A DNA stretch of 64,000 nucleotides, taken from NCBI GenBank assembly GCA_020746875.1, contig JAGTJL010000002.1:1054001-1118000 (forward strand). Reading direction: 5' to 3'. The position numbers were made by a program, and so were the translations under genes. Below the pieces are notes generated by a model. It worked only from the letters and a program-made list of their open reading frames with translations. It did not search any database and was not told the origin of the DNA. Origin of the DNA: Rhexocercosporidium sp. MPI-PUGE-AT-0058. Its lineage: Eukaryota > Ascomycota > Leotiomycetes > Helotiales. Below are positions 12,117 to 23,551 of this stretch, in pieces. The first letter of the stretch is position 1, and the number at the start of each line of letters is the position of its first letter.

Positions 12117-13205
12117 ATATCGTCTTTTAATAATTACTTAGCCGGCGGTTCTTCTGGCCGTAAGCGCAAAAGTAAGATATTTAGCTTTACCGCGATTAAC
12201 GCCAGCGATACCCCGATTAAACGCTAGCGAACTTTAATAACTTCCTTAAAGATAACTAATACTAGCGACTAAGATAATAATAATAAGAATTCTAAAGATA
12301 ATATCCGATCTTTTTAACGAACTTTATTTAAAGTAAAGAAAAATATACGTATTCGATCTTTAAATAAAACTATTTTAAATATAAGTGACGTTCGTCAGGA
12401 GTTATGCCTGCGTTACGCCGGCGAGGTCTAAAAGTTCTCCGATCTTTAATACTTTAATAACCTTAGCTTATCTATTATAAAGTATCTAAACTGCTATAAA
12501 AAAGGTAAGCCGTATAAATTAATAAGTCAAATTTCTTTCCGCTTATTAGCGAGGCATAAGCTAATAACCGGCGAGGTCCCGGCTAAATTGAAATCACTCT
12601 TCGACGATCTCCTTAAAGCTGCCTTTTAATTTAACTTTAGCAAAATCAAGTAAGTCGATCTTAATATTATTTAGTTTATCTTTAATTAAGAGAAGCGTCG
12701 CGTTAATTATTTTATTAAAGTCTCTGACGCTAAAGCTTAAAAATCTCCTTAAAAGCTTATAATATCTTCGACTAAGGAATTCTATATTAGCGTTATATCG
12801 GCGATTAACGGGCTATATAACGCGCTAATCTCAACTCTCTCTTAAGAATTCGAAGACTTAAAAGAAAGTAATATTAAGTTTATAACTAAGATTTCCGGAC
12901 TCCGAGAAGTAAATAAATTTAATATTCGTTAACGAGTTTCTTATTAACTTCCGGCGAAGGACTTCTAAAAAGTCTACTTTAACTTCTTTAAGAATAATAT
13001 AATTAAAAACCTTAAAGCCGGAGCTGCTAAGGATAATAGTTATATTAATATTATTAAGAACTTAAGTAATAGAAATGAGTTTATTATTATTACTTAAAGA
13101 TAAATCTAAAGTTTATACTTAGCGATTTATTAGCGAGGGACTGTCGTTTGCCCGGCGAAGTACTTTGATTTTTTGATTTTCTTAAGTATTACGTTCTTAT
13201 TATAG
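12117..13205 (+). pseudogene. Antisense accessory ORF relic inside the gypsy element
   Basis: One plus-strand frame runs for about 363 codons. Its roughly nineteen stops are all TAA or TAG, with no TGA. This is what RIP does to Gln codons in a once-open frame. It has protein-like texture: a basic N-terminal patch (LAGGSSGRKRKSKIF, 12138-12182), then blocks such as ISFRLLARHKLITGEVPAKL and KSLFDDLLKAAF (12526-12627). An ATA at 12117 may be the former ATG. The frame lies between integrase and the 3' LTR and is antisense to pol. I recognise no domain, zinc knuckle or protease motif. It could be an accessory protein of the retroelement, or a captured host gene. Extra ORFs near pol are known in some fungal Ty3 elements; whether this is one of those families I cannot check here. 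Confidence 0.55.
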
Positions 13206-13289
13206 CGTAAATAAATAATATAAGCTTTTTTTTCCTTTAAGTATTATTATTTAAATTATAATATTTAATACGCTTTTAAAATTATAAAA

Positions 13290-13540
13290 CCTTATAAGCA
13301 AAAGCAGAAAAGTATTGTAAAGTGGCGATTCTAGCCAGGAAATGATGCCTAAGGCGTTATTTAAGGAACTAGGCATACAACCTTTAAAGGTTCGTATAAG
13401 AGGCCTTTCCCTCATGTAAAATTAGAAGAATTAAACACTTTTCCACCTTGAATCTTAACCCCTTAGAGTTACTAGGCTCCTTGCCTGGTGCCTTGCGCCG
13501 TGCTTCCTTCTTTGTTTGTTGTAGCCTTCACAGTATATAA
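13290..13540. other. Island without RIP inside gypsy fragment B
   Basis: About 250 bp of normal composition between two heavily AT-shifted parts of the retroelement. It includes CCTTGCCTGGTGCCTTGCGCC near 13470-13500 and no long open frame. It could be a later insertion (SINE- or MITE-like) or a region too unlike other copies to be recognised by RIP. No target duplication was found. Confidence 0.35.
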
Positions 13541-14740
13541 TATTATAATATATTTTTAGCGAGTCGTTAATATAGCCTTAGCGACTCTCTCTCGAACCCT
13601 TCGAAAAAGCAAGAAGTTATAGGCTTATTTTCGCCGGCGCTTCGCCTTCCTTTCCGTGGCGTTTCGACTTTTTAATAATTTAATTAATTCTTAAAGATTA
13701 ATAAAGTTCTTTATTAACTCTTAAGAATTATACGCTAAATTAAATCCTTTTTATTTAATAAATATTATTTTTTACTTTTAATTAATCGTCGATTTAAGAA
13801 AGTCTTAATAACTTATTACTCTTTTTTATTAACGAGATTAAATTAAACGACTTTCGACGATTCGCCGGGCCTTTGTTAATACGGCTTTAATAATAATATA
13901 TACAAGACGTTATATAAATAATTATATTTAAGAGGTAATTTTAGCTTATATACTTGTTTTCCGATCTTTTTAATAATCTTAAAAGGCCTTAGAAATTAAT
14001 AATTTAGCTTTTTATTTAAACGAACTATTTTAATATTCCTTAACGAAAGTAAGACTTAGTATTTAATTTTAAATTCTATAAAATAATAGTTTTTATTATA
14101 TTATTTCGCTTAGTTTTTTTTTGTTCTTCGCCAGCTGGTTTTTAACTCTTAGCGTTTCTTAATAACTTCTTTTGCTCGTTTTTTAATAATCGGTATCTCC
14201 TTCCTTACAAAATCGTCCTCGATTCTTTAGCGAGAATCCAGCGATATACTATACTTAGCTTTATTTAGAGTTATTTAAATAAACTTATAATAAGTATTTA
14301 TATACGCGAATTTTATTAAAAGTAAATGATTTATTTAATCGTCTTGCAAATAATAAACAAAACACCTTAGTTACGCTTTTAAAACTTAGTTCTGTCGCTT
14401 TATTTATCCGTTTATTTACGAGTAAAACGCCGTCGAAAGGCCTCTTGTTATTCGTAAATAAAAGCAAAATTCCGTTTAGAATTTAAAAGTAAATATAAAG
14501 CCTTTATTTATAATAATCGTTATAAGTAGCTCGTAATCTTTAAACTAATAATTAATAAATAAGCGTGCTAAAAGCGGTGCGTTAATAGTTTTTAAGCACG
14601 AGATATATTTAATATTTTTAATAAATCTGTCGATAATTACTAATAAACTATTAAAGACTTTACTTATAATATTACTTTTATAAAATACTAAATCTATAAT
14701 AAAGTTTATTATAATTAACTTAAATAGTTTGCTAAGTTAG

Positions 14741-15262
14741 TGTGAGAATAGGCGAGCCAATCAGAATGAGGAAGCGCAGTAGGTGAGGACACGTGATCAA
14801 AGACAAAGTAGAATTGATTGCTTGCTTGCTTGCTTAAAGAGCTAGAAGAGCTCTTCGGTAGTTATATATAAAATAATAGCTTCTTTAGAAGCTTTTACGA
14901 CTACGTAACTAATTACGTAGCTTATACGAGCTACGTAATTGAATACGAGCGTAATTTCCCGGAATACGAAGGTAATTTCCGGGCCGCGTAAGCAGTGGAA
15001 ATTCCTTCGGCTATTCTAGGGTAGAATCGGCACGAGTTACCGAAGTGAAATCCAACAAAGTAGTAAGCAGAGGTAAGGTAATAAAGACTACGCGTAAAAG
15101 GTAGATGAGGCGAGGGTGAGGAAAGGTAAGGAAAGGTAAGCGCGAGGTAAGGCGAGGGTGAGAAAAGCGGCAATGTGTTAAGTGCAGTCTCGCTTGCGAG
15201 CACGCAGGACGAGGTAATTATTCTGGATAAATAATACCATATTTTTCCTACCACGAGCACTT
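14741..15262. other. Truncation boundary with palindromes and purine-rich repeats
   Basis: The gypsy sequence stops sharply at 14740 and is followed by TGTGAGAATAGGCGAGCC, which could be the start of another LTR. Within this stretch are a (TTGC)4 microsatellite (14817-14835), a palindromic AGCTTCTTTAGAAGCT (about 14877-14892), a strong hairpin (14911-14940), and purine-rich AGGTAAGG/AGGCGAGGGTGAG repeats (about 15070-15165). No gene is supported. Confidence 0.45.
14911..14940. repeat. 12 bp perfect inverted repeat with 6 bp loop
   Basis: AATTACGTAGCT at 14911-14922 and AGCTACGTAATT at 14929-14940 are exact inverse complements separated by TATACG. Neighbouring TACGTA words and the AGCTTCT/AGAAGCT palindrome make this a cluster of self-complementary DNA at the edge of the retroelement. 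Confidence 0.75.
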
Positions 15263-15586
15263 ATGCGGATTGTCGCCAATTGGGAAAGGCTTTGTCCTGG
15301 TGCTGGTCCATGCCCTGTAAGCTTTAGTGAGGAAGATTTGTCTCTGTTTAACCGCGAGGTAGAGAAGAGGGAGTTTGTCTCCGATACTCTCAACCTCATT
15401 CAGAAGAGTTATGGTTTAAGTCCTGACGGCACAGTTGAACCGAGTAAGTATAATGAGATGCAGACCGAACTGAAACGATTAAAGGCTATCTGCTTGGAAG
15501 CCGCGGAAAATGGTGAGGAAAGGTTCAATGTTGAGACACTCTGGCCGTCCCAGGATACTGTTGATAAAGCCTCACCAGCTACCTAG
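15263..15586 (+). CDS. Hypothetical protein, probable 3' fragment
   Basis: A 107-codon frame starting at ATG 15263, with normal fungal codon use, directly after the repeat island. The protein is acidic and soluble, with no signal peptide or membrane segment. Its texture (CPVSFSEEDLSLFNREVEKR, then NGEERFNVETLWPSQD) reminds me of the C-terminal tail of fungal phosphotransferase (APH)-like proteins. That is an impression, not a demonstrated match. A full APH catalytic domain (HGD.H..N, IDW) is not present upstream, where retroelement sequence begins. It may be the surviving end of a gene truncated by the retroelement, or a short independent gene. Confidence 0.4.
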   Translation: MRIVANWERLCPGAGPCPVSFSEEDLSLFNREVEKREFVSDTLNLIQKSYGLSPDGTVEPSKYNEMQTELKRLKAICLEAAENGEERFNVETLWPSQDTVDKASPAT

Positions 15587-17944
15587 GTGTCATTTTTATT
15601 TAGACTCTCCGAGTCGCTAGGATCTCCAGTCATGTATGAAAATCTCTTGAACTATTCCGAAACATGTAATTTGGGGTTCTAATTCTGCCGAATTTTCAGA
15701 TGGATACAAATCATGTAACCATTCTTGTTCCAATCTCCGCCGTAACTGACAAATAACCTCGATCATGAAAACACTCCCTCCGAAAGCAAGGCATGGCGGA
15801 ACAGGATACTGATAAGACTGGGTATTCAATAGTTACAAGTTCAGCATATGCCAAACTGGAAGCAAGTAGATATGTGAGATTACAGAAATTGGAATTGAGT
15901 AAAATGCATACATAGAAGATGATGAAAAGCACAGTTATAGAGAGTAGGAATCTCATTTGATGCAGATGAAAACAAACTTAGGGTCGAGACAGGGTAAAAT
16001 TCAGGATTGTTAAGCATCTTCCATCCTATGCATCCGCTGCTTTCAAGAGAGCGTGTATCCTTCAAAGACGAACAACTTTGACCCCTAACTTTCAACTACG
16101 ACTTTTCAACCCCGCCTTCGAGGCTTTCCCCTTGCTTCCTAAAGTTTTCTCCTTAAACGAACCTAGTGAATATCCCGGTACATAGTGTTGTACAGTACAT
16201 TTACCGAAGCCACGTAAAGACACCTGCTGACACTCAGCAGCAGTTTTTCGTCGCTGAGATGGGCTAGCTCGGAGGGAGTCTGCTACACAGAGTGATCGCT
16301 CATGTCATTGGGTTCTGATGGACTTGGTCTACTTGAAAATGCGCGTCGTCTATCTCAAGTCTTGCGGCAGGTATTGCGCGAGAGCTTTGTTGCTTTGTAG
16401 GTTGCAGGTCTTTATCATCAGTATCGTAGACATTCTTTCTGTCAGTATTCGCGGAGTGAGGGGTGTCACGGCTGATGTGCCCTGTCTAGGCGTCGGGGTT
16501 GGTCTAGCCGTTGGGCTGGAAAAAAAAAAGAAGAGAATGCCGTAATTTGCTGACTTGGTTTGGATAGAATTAGAAATGATGATTCTAGTCTACAGAGCGA
16601 GGAGATTCAGTTATATGTAAAAGCCTGCTGAGCTGTATACTTAGTACTATGTCTTATACGTTAGTAATAGCTCAGCAATCCTAATATATTTCTTTTAAGA
16701 CAGTTAGCCGAGAGACAAGATGGGTATGATTCGATTTACCTAGGTAGGTGTTAGCTCCAATTTCGACCCTGTCCCCGATTCTGCTAGTACTCTAGATGCT
16801 ACTTCGTTCCATTATCCACTTGGTTTTCATATCTTGCGCTTCTGTGGCTACATTCTGGCTGGAGACTTGGTGCCAAGAATTTCTTTCTAGCTTCGTCCTC
16901 ATGCTACTATGGTATAAGTCGCATTTCAATTACCCAAAGATTCCATCAGAATCTAATGCATCAATTTGAATATTAACTCAGCGCAAGGGCGGCATGGTCA
17001 ATTACGGCCAATCGTGATTATTAACTGATGTAGGTGATCGGATTTAGCACCGTAGTCAACTAGCCAGCCAATGACATTGCGTCAACAATTCGTGGCGTCG
17101 CCAAATCAAGAGATCGGAAAAGCCGCATGCATCTCAGCCGCAATCTAGTTGCTCAATCACATTTTATGACGAAGATTATTGACACCTCTGAGAGGGGAAC
17201 GTGTCGACGGATGGTGTCGTGTCGATCTGCCAGTGGATTCCCGGGTTCCTGGTGTCTTCACTTCCCCGCATTTATATTGTAGCTGCCCGACTTGATCATT
17301 GACACGATGAGATGCGAAGACTTGCAGCACTGGTTTTCTTCTCTGGGAGGTTTGATGTCTTTATTTGACTTCCAAGACTTTTGATGCTGGGAAAATTCAG
17401 TCTGAAGTACTGTTGTTCTCGGTACCGTCAGAAATGCTCAGCGCGAAGAGACTAAGGGTTCAATGCCATCCATTAATTACTTCATCGAAACTTACCCAAG
17501 TATGGCATTGATATATCAACCGCACATCCTCTTCCTTGCTGTGGCTTTTCATTTTCTCCCGCCCTCATACATTCAGCCCTTCGTCCCGTGTATGCAAAGA
17601 AAACGCTGTCTGTGGTGAGGTACCAAGACTTCACCACCTCCAGTCATTTACGCAATTTTTTGAATTCGCCTATCAGAATGCTTTCTCAGAAAAGCCATCA
17701 GAGTGAGTTGGCTTACCGCCAAGCTTGTCCCGTAGGTCTGGATGAACGCCATGTCAACAAGTGGCGATCCCTTGCATGAGCTTGTTATTTCGATATTCCT
17801 GACGCTGGACGTGCTATTCTGAAAATCGTATATAAAGCTGTCTTCGCTCATGTTGACAGCGGATGTTTAGTTCTCTGTCCATGACCAAGGAAGTAATTTC
17901 TATCTCAACGACTCTCACTTGAGTTCCTTGTACTCTGGACGATA
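15587..17944. other. Intergenic, no supported gene
   Basis: Normal composition. Several frames of 60-80 codons exist on both strands, but none has a domain, a convincing start context or consistent introns. The last few hundred bases before 17945 presumably hold the promoter of the beta-helix gene; no specific element is claimed. Confidence 0.4.
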
Positions 17945-19144
17945 ATGACACGCTTCACCTCGACACTTGGCCTGGCCGTGTGCCTAGCTATCACGCTCAT
18001 CACACCGGCATCCGCAAACAACGAACGCACCACCATCCGTGTTCGACCAACCCAGGTGATTCAAAATGCACTCAACACGGCTCCAGCAGGAGCCAAAGTT
18101 ATCGTCGACGCGGGGACATACTACGAACAACTTGAAATCAAGACTGATGGCATTGAGTAAGTGATGAACTTTACCACCTTCGTCGCCTCCCGATGTATAC
18201 CGTAGTGTAAACATCTGCTAATCAAACATTCAAATAGACTCATTGGACGCGATGGAAATGTCAAGCTCATTGCTCCCGATCAACACTCATCAAATATCTG
18301 CTCTGGTCTTGCCGGCCCAAACACCGAAGCTGGAATATGCATACACGGCGGCGAGATTGACCTAGAGGTCTTCAAAGACTTGCAAGAACACCGAAACTTC
18401 ACCAGCGCCAAAACATACGTCAAGGGCGTCTCCGTCACTGGATTCGAGATCAGAGACTTTAGCGGTCTAAGCGTCGCCATCGTCGCTGGCCAAGACACCC
18501 AAGTATCACGGAACAAATTCGTCAACAGCAAGAGATACGGGGCCCTGTCTGTCGGCTCCAAAAACTCGAAGATTTCTCGCAATGTCGTTTCCTCGACTGA
18601 TCCCAAGATGCTCTTCATAGGTATCTGCGTAGACGACCAGAGAGACGCCAAAGTGTCAGACAACACCGTCTCCGGATACAATGTCGGACTCTGTGTTCAG
18701 ACGAACAGAGCGCAGATACGCAATAACGATGTCTCAAACGCTTGCTTTGGGATCTTCGTCGATCCTTTCGTTATCGGCGCCGAGATACGTGGGAATCACG
18801 TCGGGGCGACTGATCCTCGATGCTTCAACACCAATCTTGAAGGGAGTGGTTCCGCGTTCGGGATTTTCTTGATCGGTGCCAATGATACGATTGTACGAGA
18901 CAATATAGTGACGGGACAATTGAAACCAGACCCCAATGATGAGAAAGTCTTTGCGGTTGGAATCATAGTCCTTGACTTCGACTCAAGTCCTAACTTTTTC
19001 TTGGCCGCGAGTGGGAATCAAGTGAAGCGCAATACTGTTACGGGCAATTCGTTTGATATCTTCATAGGTGCTACGGGTCCTAATAATGTTGCAAAGGATA
19101 ATGTGTGTATCGGTGCGGCTGAGGGTGTTTGTACTCCACCTTGA
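17945..19144 (+). CDS. Secreted right-handed beta-helix protein
   Basis: Two exons, 17945-18156 and 18238-19144, with an 81 bp GTAAGT...TAG intron carrying a GCTAAT branch-like site, giving 372 aa. Residues 1-24 form a signal peptide (RFTSTLGLAVCLAITLITPA, then SA). Repeated short blocks such as VTGFEIRDFSGLSVAI, VSRNKF, ISRNVV, VSDNTVSGYNVGL and IRGNHV are the PbH1 coils of a right-handed parallel beta-helix (NosD/pectate-lyase-like fold). Such proteins bind or cleave polysaccharides. No pectate lyase Asp/Arg catalytic set is obvious, so the activity is unknown. The start was chosen because it gives the signal peptide. Likely extracellular, possibly cell-wall directed. Confidence 0.82.
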
Positions 19145-21641
19145 GAGGTGGGGGAGGGTGGATTGGTAATTATGATGTGGGTTGGAATTCCTTCTTGGTG
19201 GTGGGCGATCTTGCTTGCTCTTGGGAATCCAAAACCTTCAATGTAACAAAATCATGTCTATCTATGTATGGTAATGCCAGCAAAAGTTCTATTGATGTGC
19301 CTTAACTATCCTGCTTGTTCAACTGTTCCTGAACCCTGGATGCTTCAGGTACATAGAGGCGATGGCGATGTAGCTAGCCTGCGAATAAACCAGTGCTCTC
19401 ACTGAGCACCAGTGCAGTGATTATGAGAGAACAACACGCAACATCCATAAGCCCGGCACAGTTGGCCATGCGTAGAAAATGAGTTCGAAGGTTTGAGGAG
19501 GCGAGAAAGTCTTTGAAGTTCAGAGCGACAATGGCGAAAAAGGTGCTTGGATAGCTCGATTGGACCAAATGAGCAGATTCTACTATGAGAGAGATAGGGA
19601 ACGGAAGCTCATGTTGCGGCCCCAAGGGTTTAAAGGAAGACTTGGGGGGGGATGTTAACAAACGTGATCTTCCTAGAATTGTGTTTGATAGAAGATTTCT
19701 TCGAGCTACGTGAGTTGCCGGCGATTCTGATTTCAAGGGTTTCGTCCACAGTAGTTCCATCCATGTCTCAAAAACAGTTTGATGCAAAAGGAAACCGTAC
19801 ATTATGTGCGTATCTCGTGACTGAACCCAAAGTCACGTGGGCGACTCAATGAAGCTCGTTGCTTCATCTTTGGGGTTTGCTCAGAGAGACACTTGGGGAC
19901 TGCGAACTGACATCTATCCCATATGCCATCCGTTCCACTTCTTGCTCTTCTCTCAATGAGTCCATTCGACTTTTCCCTCCTGTCCGTGGGATGTGAGATG
20001 CAGGTAAGGCAGAAAAGCTCGACTTCTGGGGATAAATAGGTCTTTCGAAATCAGCACTCGCATGACAGCCGCTTGTGGATTGTATCTGTGTTACCACACA
20101 TCTGCCCTTACACGGGCAGGAGACTCCGGTATCTTTAAGTACCCTTTCCCTAACGCGAGGTCCTTTCACGCACTTCATTTGCCCTCTCCTCATTCTTTAA
20201 TCTCCAGACCTGACCATGCAACTTCCTCTCTTTTCTTCGTCCCGACGCTCGCTTCTTCAAGACTGGAAACTTTTTGATCTTGTACAGCAGGCTGTCATGA
20301 TAATCAGGTTGTGAAGTTGAGCTCAACGCCCTTATCTTGTTCTGCTTACTTGTGGCGTTATAAGAAGCTTTATTGGCCTCATCTTGGCCATCGGGATTTC
20401 CAATGGCAAGCTTTCGTGGCTTCACTTTCCAAGGTCTTCGGCTCTTGAGATTGGCACACCCGTCCTTGGCCACCATGGATGACAGCCTTGGCTGCGTCGC
20501 CGAGACCTCGAAAATTGCATGGCCAGCCAACACCTCGTCATTGAAACAAGATTCCATCGATAAAATACATCGCGGATGACTACGGAAATCATTAATTCTC
20601 TTTCCTATCCAGCAGAAGTACTTGGATCGCACACGGGGCGGGCAGACCCAGCCTGCAGAGACTCAAACGGCTCATGCCGATCTTGATCGCCTGGAAAGGA
20701 TGAAAGCAGCGGGGGCAATCTTACTGTGCTGAGGAACTTTTCACAAGCTGTCAAAACCAGCATTTGCATTCGACGAGAGAAGTCTCCCAACCGAGGGGCG
20801 TTGCAGAGACTTATATACCACGTGTGACCACGAGAGGTTATCATAGGGCAACAGAAGTGCATCTGGAAACCAGAAAATGGCTTCTAGACGTCCGGCACGA
20901 CTCCTGTCATCCCTCCAGAACCACTTTTGTATGATTGCCCTCCTCGAATGGTCTAACAGAGGGCACAACCAGCCCAGAAGGAGACTTTCACTGGGCCACA
21001 TGGGTCAAGCGGAATCAATCTTGCAGGAACTGGTGCATTCCAGACCCTGCATAGACTAAGCTTCCTCGGCGTATCCGCAAGCTTTTGCCAATCCATCTCC
21101 GCCGTCCGCTAATAGATGTCAAATTATCTCGAGTGCAGCCACCATCACTCCATCAATCAGCCTTCTCATACACCCCACGTGTTGATGCTGGCTCCATATT
21201 TCTCAATCTGCGGGCTCGGGGTAGTGCCCGCTTTAGCAGCTGGATAGTGCTTTGCTCCCGTGTGATTGGTGAGGGCTGCCCTTCGGTGGCTTCCGCTTGG
21301 AAGATGCAGCACACGAGCTACCCAGAGGCCCGGCACCACACCCCTGCTCATCTAGTAGTAAGTAGCCTTTCAATAATTCTGTGGTCCATGGTCCATGACC
21401 CATGATCCATGATCGGACTCACTTACACGAAAGCTTCACTTACCAGGTCTCTTCATGCACGTTCTGTTTATGTTTTTTTTTCGGCCGCAGCGGGAAGTGA
21501 TAGGTGGTGGCTACGGGCACGGTTCGACCATGCACAGAACAGGGCAGGACATATATATTGGGTGCATCCCCTCCGGCATCATGATCCCCCAGGCTTCTCC
21601 TCCCACCTCCCAGGACAAACGACCTCGACAAGACCGATACA
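19145..21641. other. Intergenic and upstream region of the phosphate transporter gene
   Basis: No supported gene. A minus-strand frame of 142 codons at 19374-19802 lacks a domain and is not called. Three CACGTG palindromes occur (19834-19839, 20819-20824, 21176-21181), relevant to the phosphate gene that follows. Near 21385-21412 there is a short CCATG/GATCCATGATC repeat. Confidence 0.4.
21176..21181. promoter_or_regulatory. CACGTG, candidate phosphate-response (Pho4/NUC-1) site
   Basis: CACGTG lies 461 bp before the ATG of the phosphate transporter, with another at 20819-20824. Basic helix-loop-helix regulators Pho4 (yeast) and NUC-1 (Neurospora) bind CACGTG upstream of phosphate-starvation genes. 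The motif also serves other bHLH factors and occurs by chance, so the role here is inferred from position and the gene's function. Confidence 0.4.
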
Positions 21642-23551
21642 ATGGCCGAAATCAGAGCAGACGGAACCACTGCTGGTGGTAATGCTGCCTTCCACAACTT
21701 CCACAATGACTTCGCCCACATCCAAGACCCCAATGAGCGCCGACGACTTGCTCTCGCAGAGATCGACAAGGCCCCCTTTGGATGGTATCATATCCGAGCC
21801 ATTGTCGTGGCTGGTGTTGGTTTCTTCACCGATCAATACGACATCTTCACTGCCTCATTCCTGACTATTATGTTGGGTATCGTCTACGAGCATAGTAACA
21901 GCGGCAAATTGCATGTCGCTCAAGATACTGCCATAAAAGTCGCTACTTCAGCAGGAACAGTTCTTGGACAATTCGGCTTCGGGGCCCTCGCAGATGTTTT
22001 GGGTCGTAAGAAGATGTACGGCTTCGAGTTAATCCTTATCATCATCGCCACTCTCGCTCAAACTATGCTCGGTGCCGGACCTGGAGTTTCCATCGTTGGA
22101 ACAATGATCTTCTGGAGAGTTATCATGGGAATTGGTCAGTCTTCTTCTGCATAGCCAGGATATTTAACAGCTAGCTAACGAAATTTGAAGGTATCGGTGG
22201 AGATTATCCTCTTTCATCCATCATCACTTCCGAGTATATAACCCCACCAACAGCTACACACCGGCCATTGCTGACTGTTATTTAGATTCGCTACTACCAA
22301 ATGGAGAGGAGCAATGATGGGAGCTGTTTTCTCCATGCAAGGTTTCGGTCAACTTGGTGGTGCTCTCGTCATGTTGATCTGTGTGGTTGGATTCAAGGGC
22401 TCGCTTGAGTCTGCCACCAAGTACGGTACTTGCACCGGAGTGTGTGGTTTAGCAGTTGACAAGATGTGGCGTATTCTAATCGGTAAGAATCCAATAAGAT
22501 TGTATCGTCACTCAATTCGCTAACACCTGGAACTAGGAATGGGAGCTGTACCAGCTGTCATCGCCCTCTACTTCCGTCTCACCATTCCTGAAACTCCCCG
22601 TTACACTTTCGATATCGCCCGCGATGTCGAGAAGGCCAACGTCGATGTTGCGGCTTACATCAACGGCAAGCCCGCCGGTGTTGTCTCAGATGAAGCCATC
22701 ACCCACGTCAAGCAAGATGCTGCCGCCCTCGAGGTCCCCAAAGCCAGTTTCAGGGACTTCCTCAGCTTTTACGGCAAGTGGAAGAACGGCAAAATCCTAC
22801 TCGGTACGGCTGGATCATGGTTCTTCTTGGACGTTGCCTTCTACGGTCTCGGTCTCAACAGTGCCACTGTTCTCACTGCTATCGGTTACGGTACCGGCCC
22901 AACTGTGTACAAGATTCTCTACAACCTCGCTGCCGGAAACTGTATTCTGATCGCTGCCGGCGCAATCCCTGGATACTGGACTACCGTAGCACTCGTCGAT
23001 ACCATCGGACGCAAGCCTATTCAACTCGGTGGATTCATCATTCTGACCATTCTCTTTATCGTCTGGGGTTTCGACTTCAAGAATCTCACCGGTCACGATC
23101 AACTTGGACTTTACATCCTCGTCCAATTCTTCTTCAACTTCGGTAAGCACCCCCCCAACTCTTTCAAGAGTCAAAACTAACCAAACCCACAGGTCCAAAC
23201 GCCACAACTTTCATCGTACCCGGTGAATGTTTCCCCACCCGGTACCGCTCCACCTCCCACGGCTTCTCCGCCGGAATGGGCAAGATCGGATCCATCATCG
23301 CGCAATCCGCCATCGCACCTCTCCGTACACGCGGCGCAACCAAGACCAATGCCTCTCCATGGCAAAATCACGTCATGCAGATCTACGCGCTCTTCATGTT
23401 CCTCGGTATCTTTACAAGTCTCCTCATCCCGGAGACGAAGCGCAAGACCCTTGAAGAGCTATCTGGCGAGTATGATTTGCAGAATGAGACGATTACGGGT
23501 GCACCTGCTGTTCTCCCCGATAATAAGGCTGAGGGCTCGGAGAGTCTTTAG
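21642..23551 (+). CDS. pho84: High-affinity phosphate:H+ symporter (PHO84/PHO-5 family)
   Basis: Five exons: 21642-22134, 22191-22233, 22286-22482, 22537-23142 and 23193-23551. All junctions are GT-AG and in frame, giving 565 aa, usual for the family. This is an MFS transporter that imports inorganic phosphate with protons at the plasma membrane. Seen in order: cytosolic N-terminus; TM1 with GVGFFTDQYDIF (phosphate transporter signature with Asp); GALADVLGRKKMYG (MFS loop 2-3 motif); GIGIGGDYPLSS (the PHS GGDYPLS signature, rebuilt across introns 1 and 2); IPETPRYT before the central loop; VDTIGRKPIQ; and FIVPGECFPTRYRSTSHGFSA with IPETKRKTLEEL at the end. The 43 bp exon 2 is tiny but needed for the signature. 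Probably induced by phosphate starvation through the upstream CACGTG sites. Confidence 0.95.

Larger units (their letters stand above)
11657..14740 (-). mobile_element. Ty3/gypsy retrotransposon fragment B (3' part)
   Basis: A minus-strand fragment truncated on the right at 14740. The integrase catalytic core is readable at about 14490-14740 (LLVIIDRFIKNIKY, then CLKTINAPLLARLF; consensus VVVDRFTK...KTINAE.LA.LF). The left end is a 190 bp LTR identical in layout to that at 3998. A purine-rich tract, AAGAAAGGAGATAT on the minus strand, lies directly against that LTR (11847-11860), as expected for the polypurine tract before a 3' LTR. Fragment A and fragment B overlap by 91 bp and would tile a 7.2 kb element. 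Between integrase and LTR lies an antisense reading frame, listed separately. Confidence 0.82.

Noticed and set aside
19374..19802. Minus-strand frame of 142 codons as a gene
   Set aside because: No domain, no signal peptide, mixed composition, and no splice partners; length alone is not enough in this composition.
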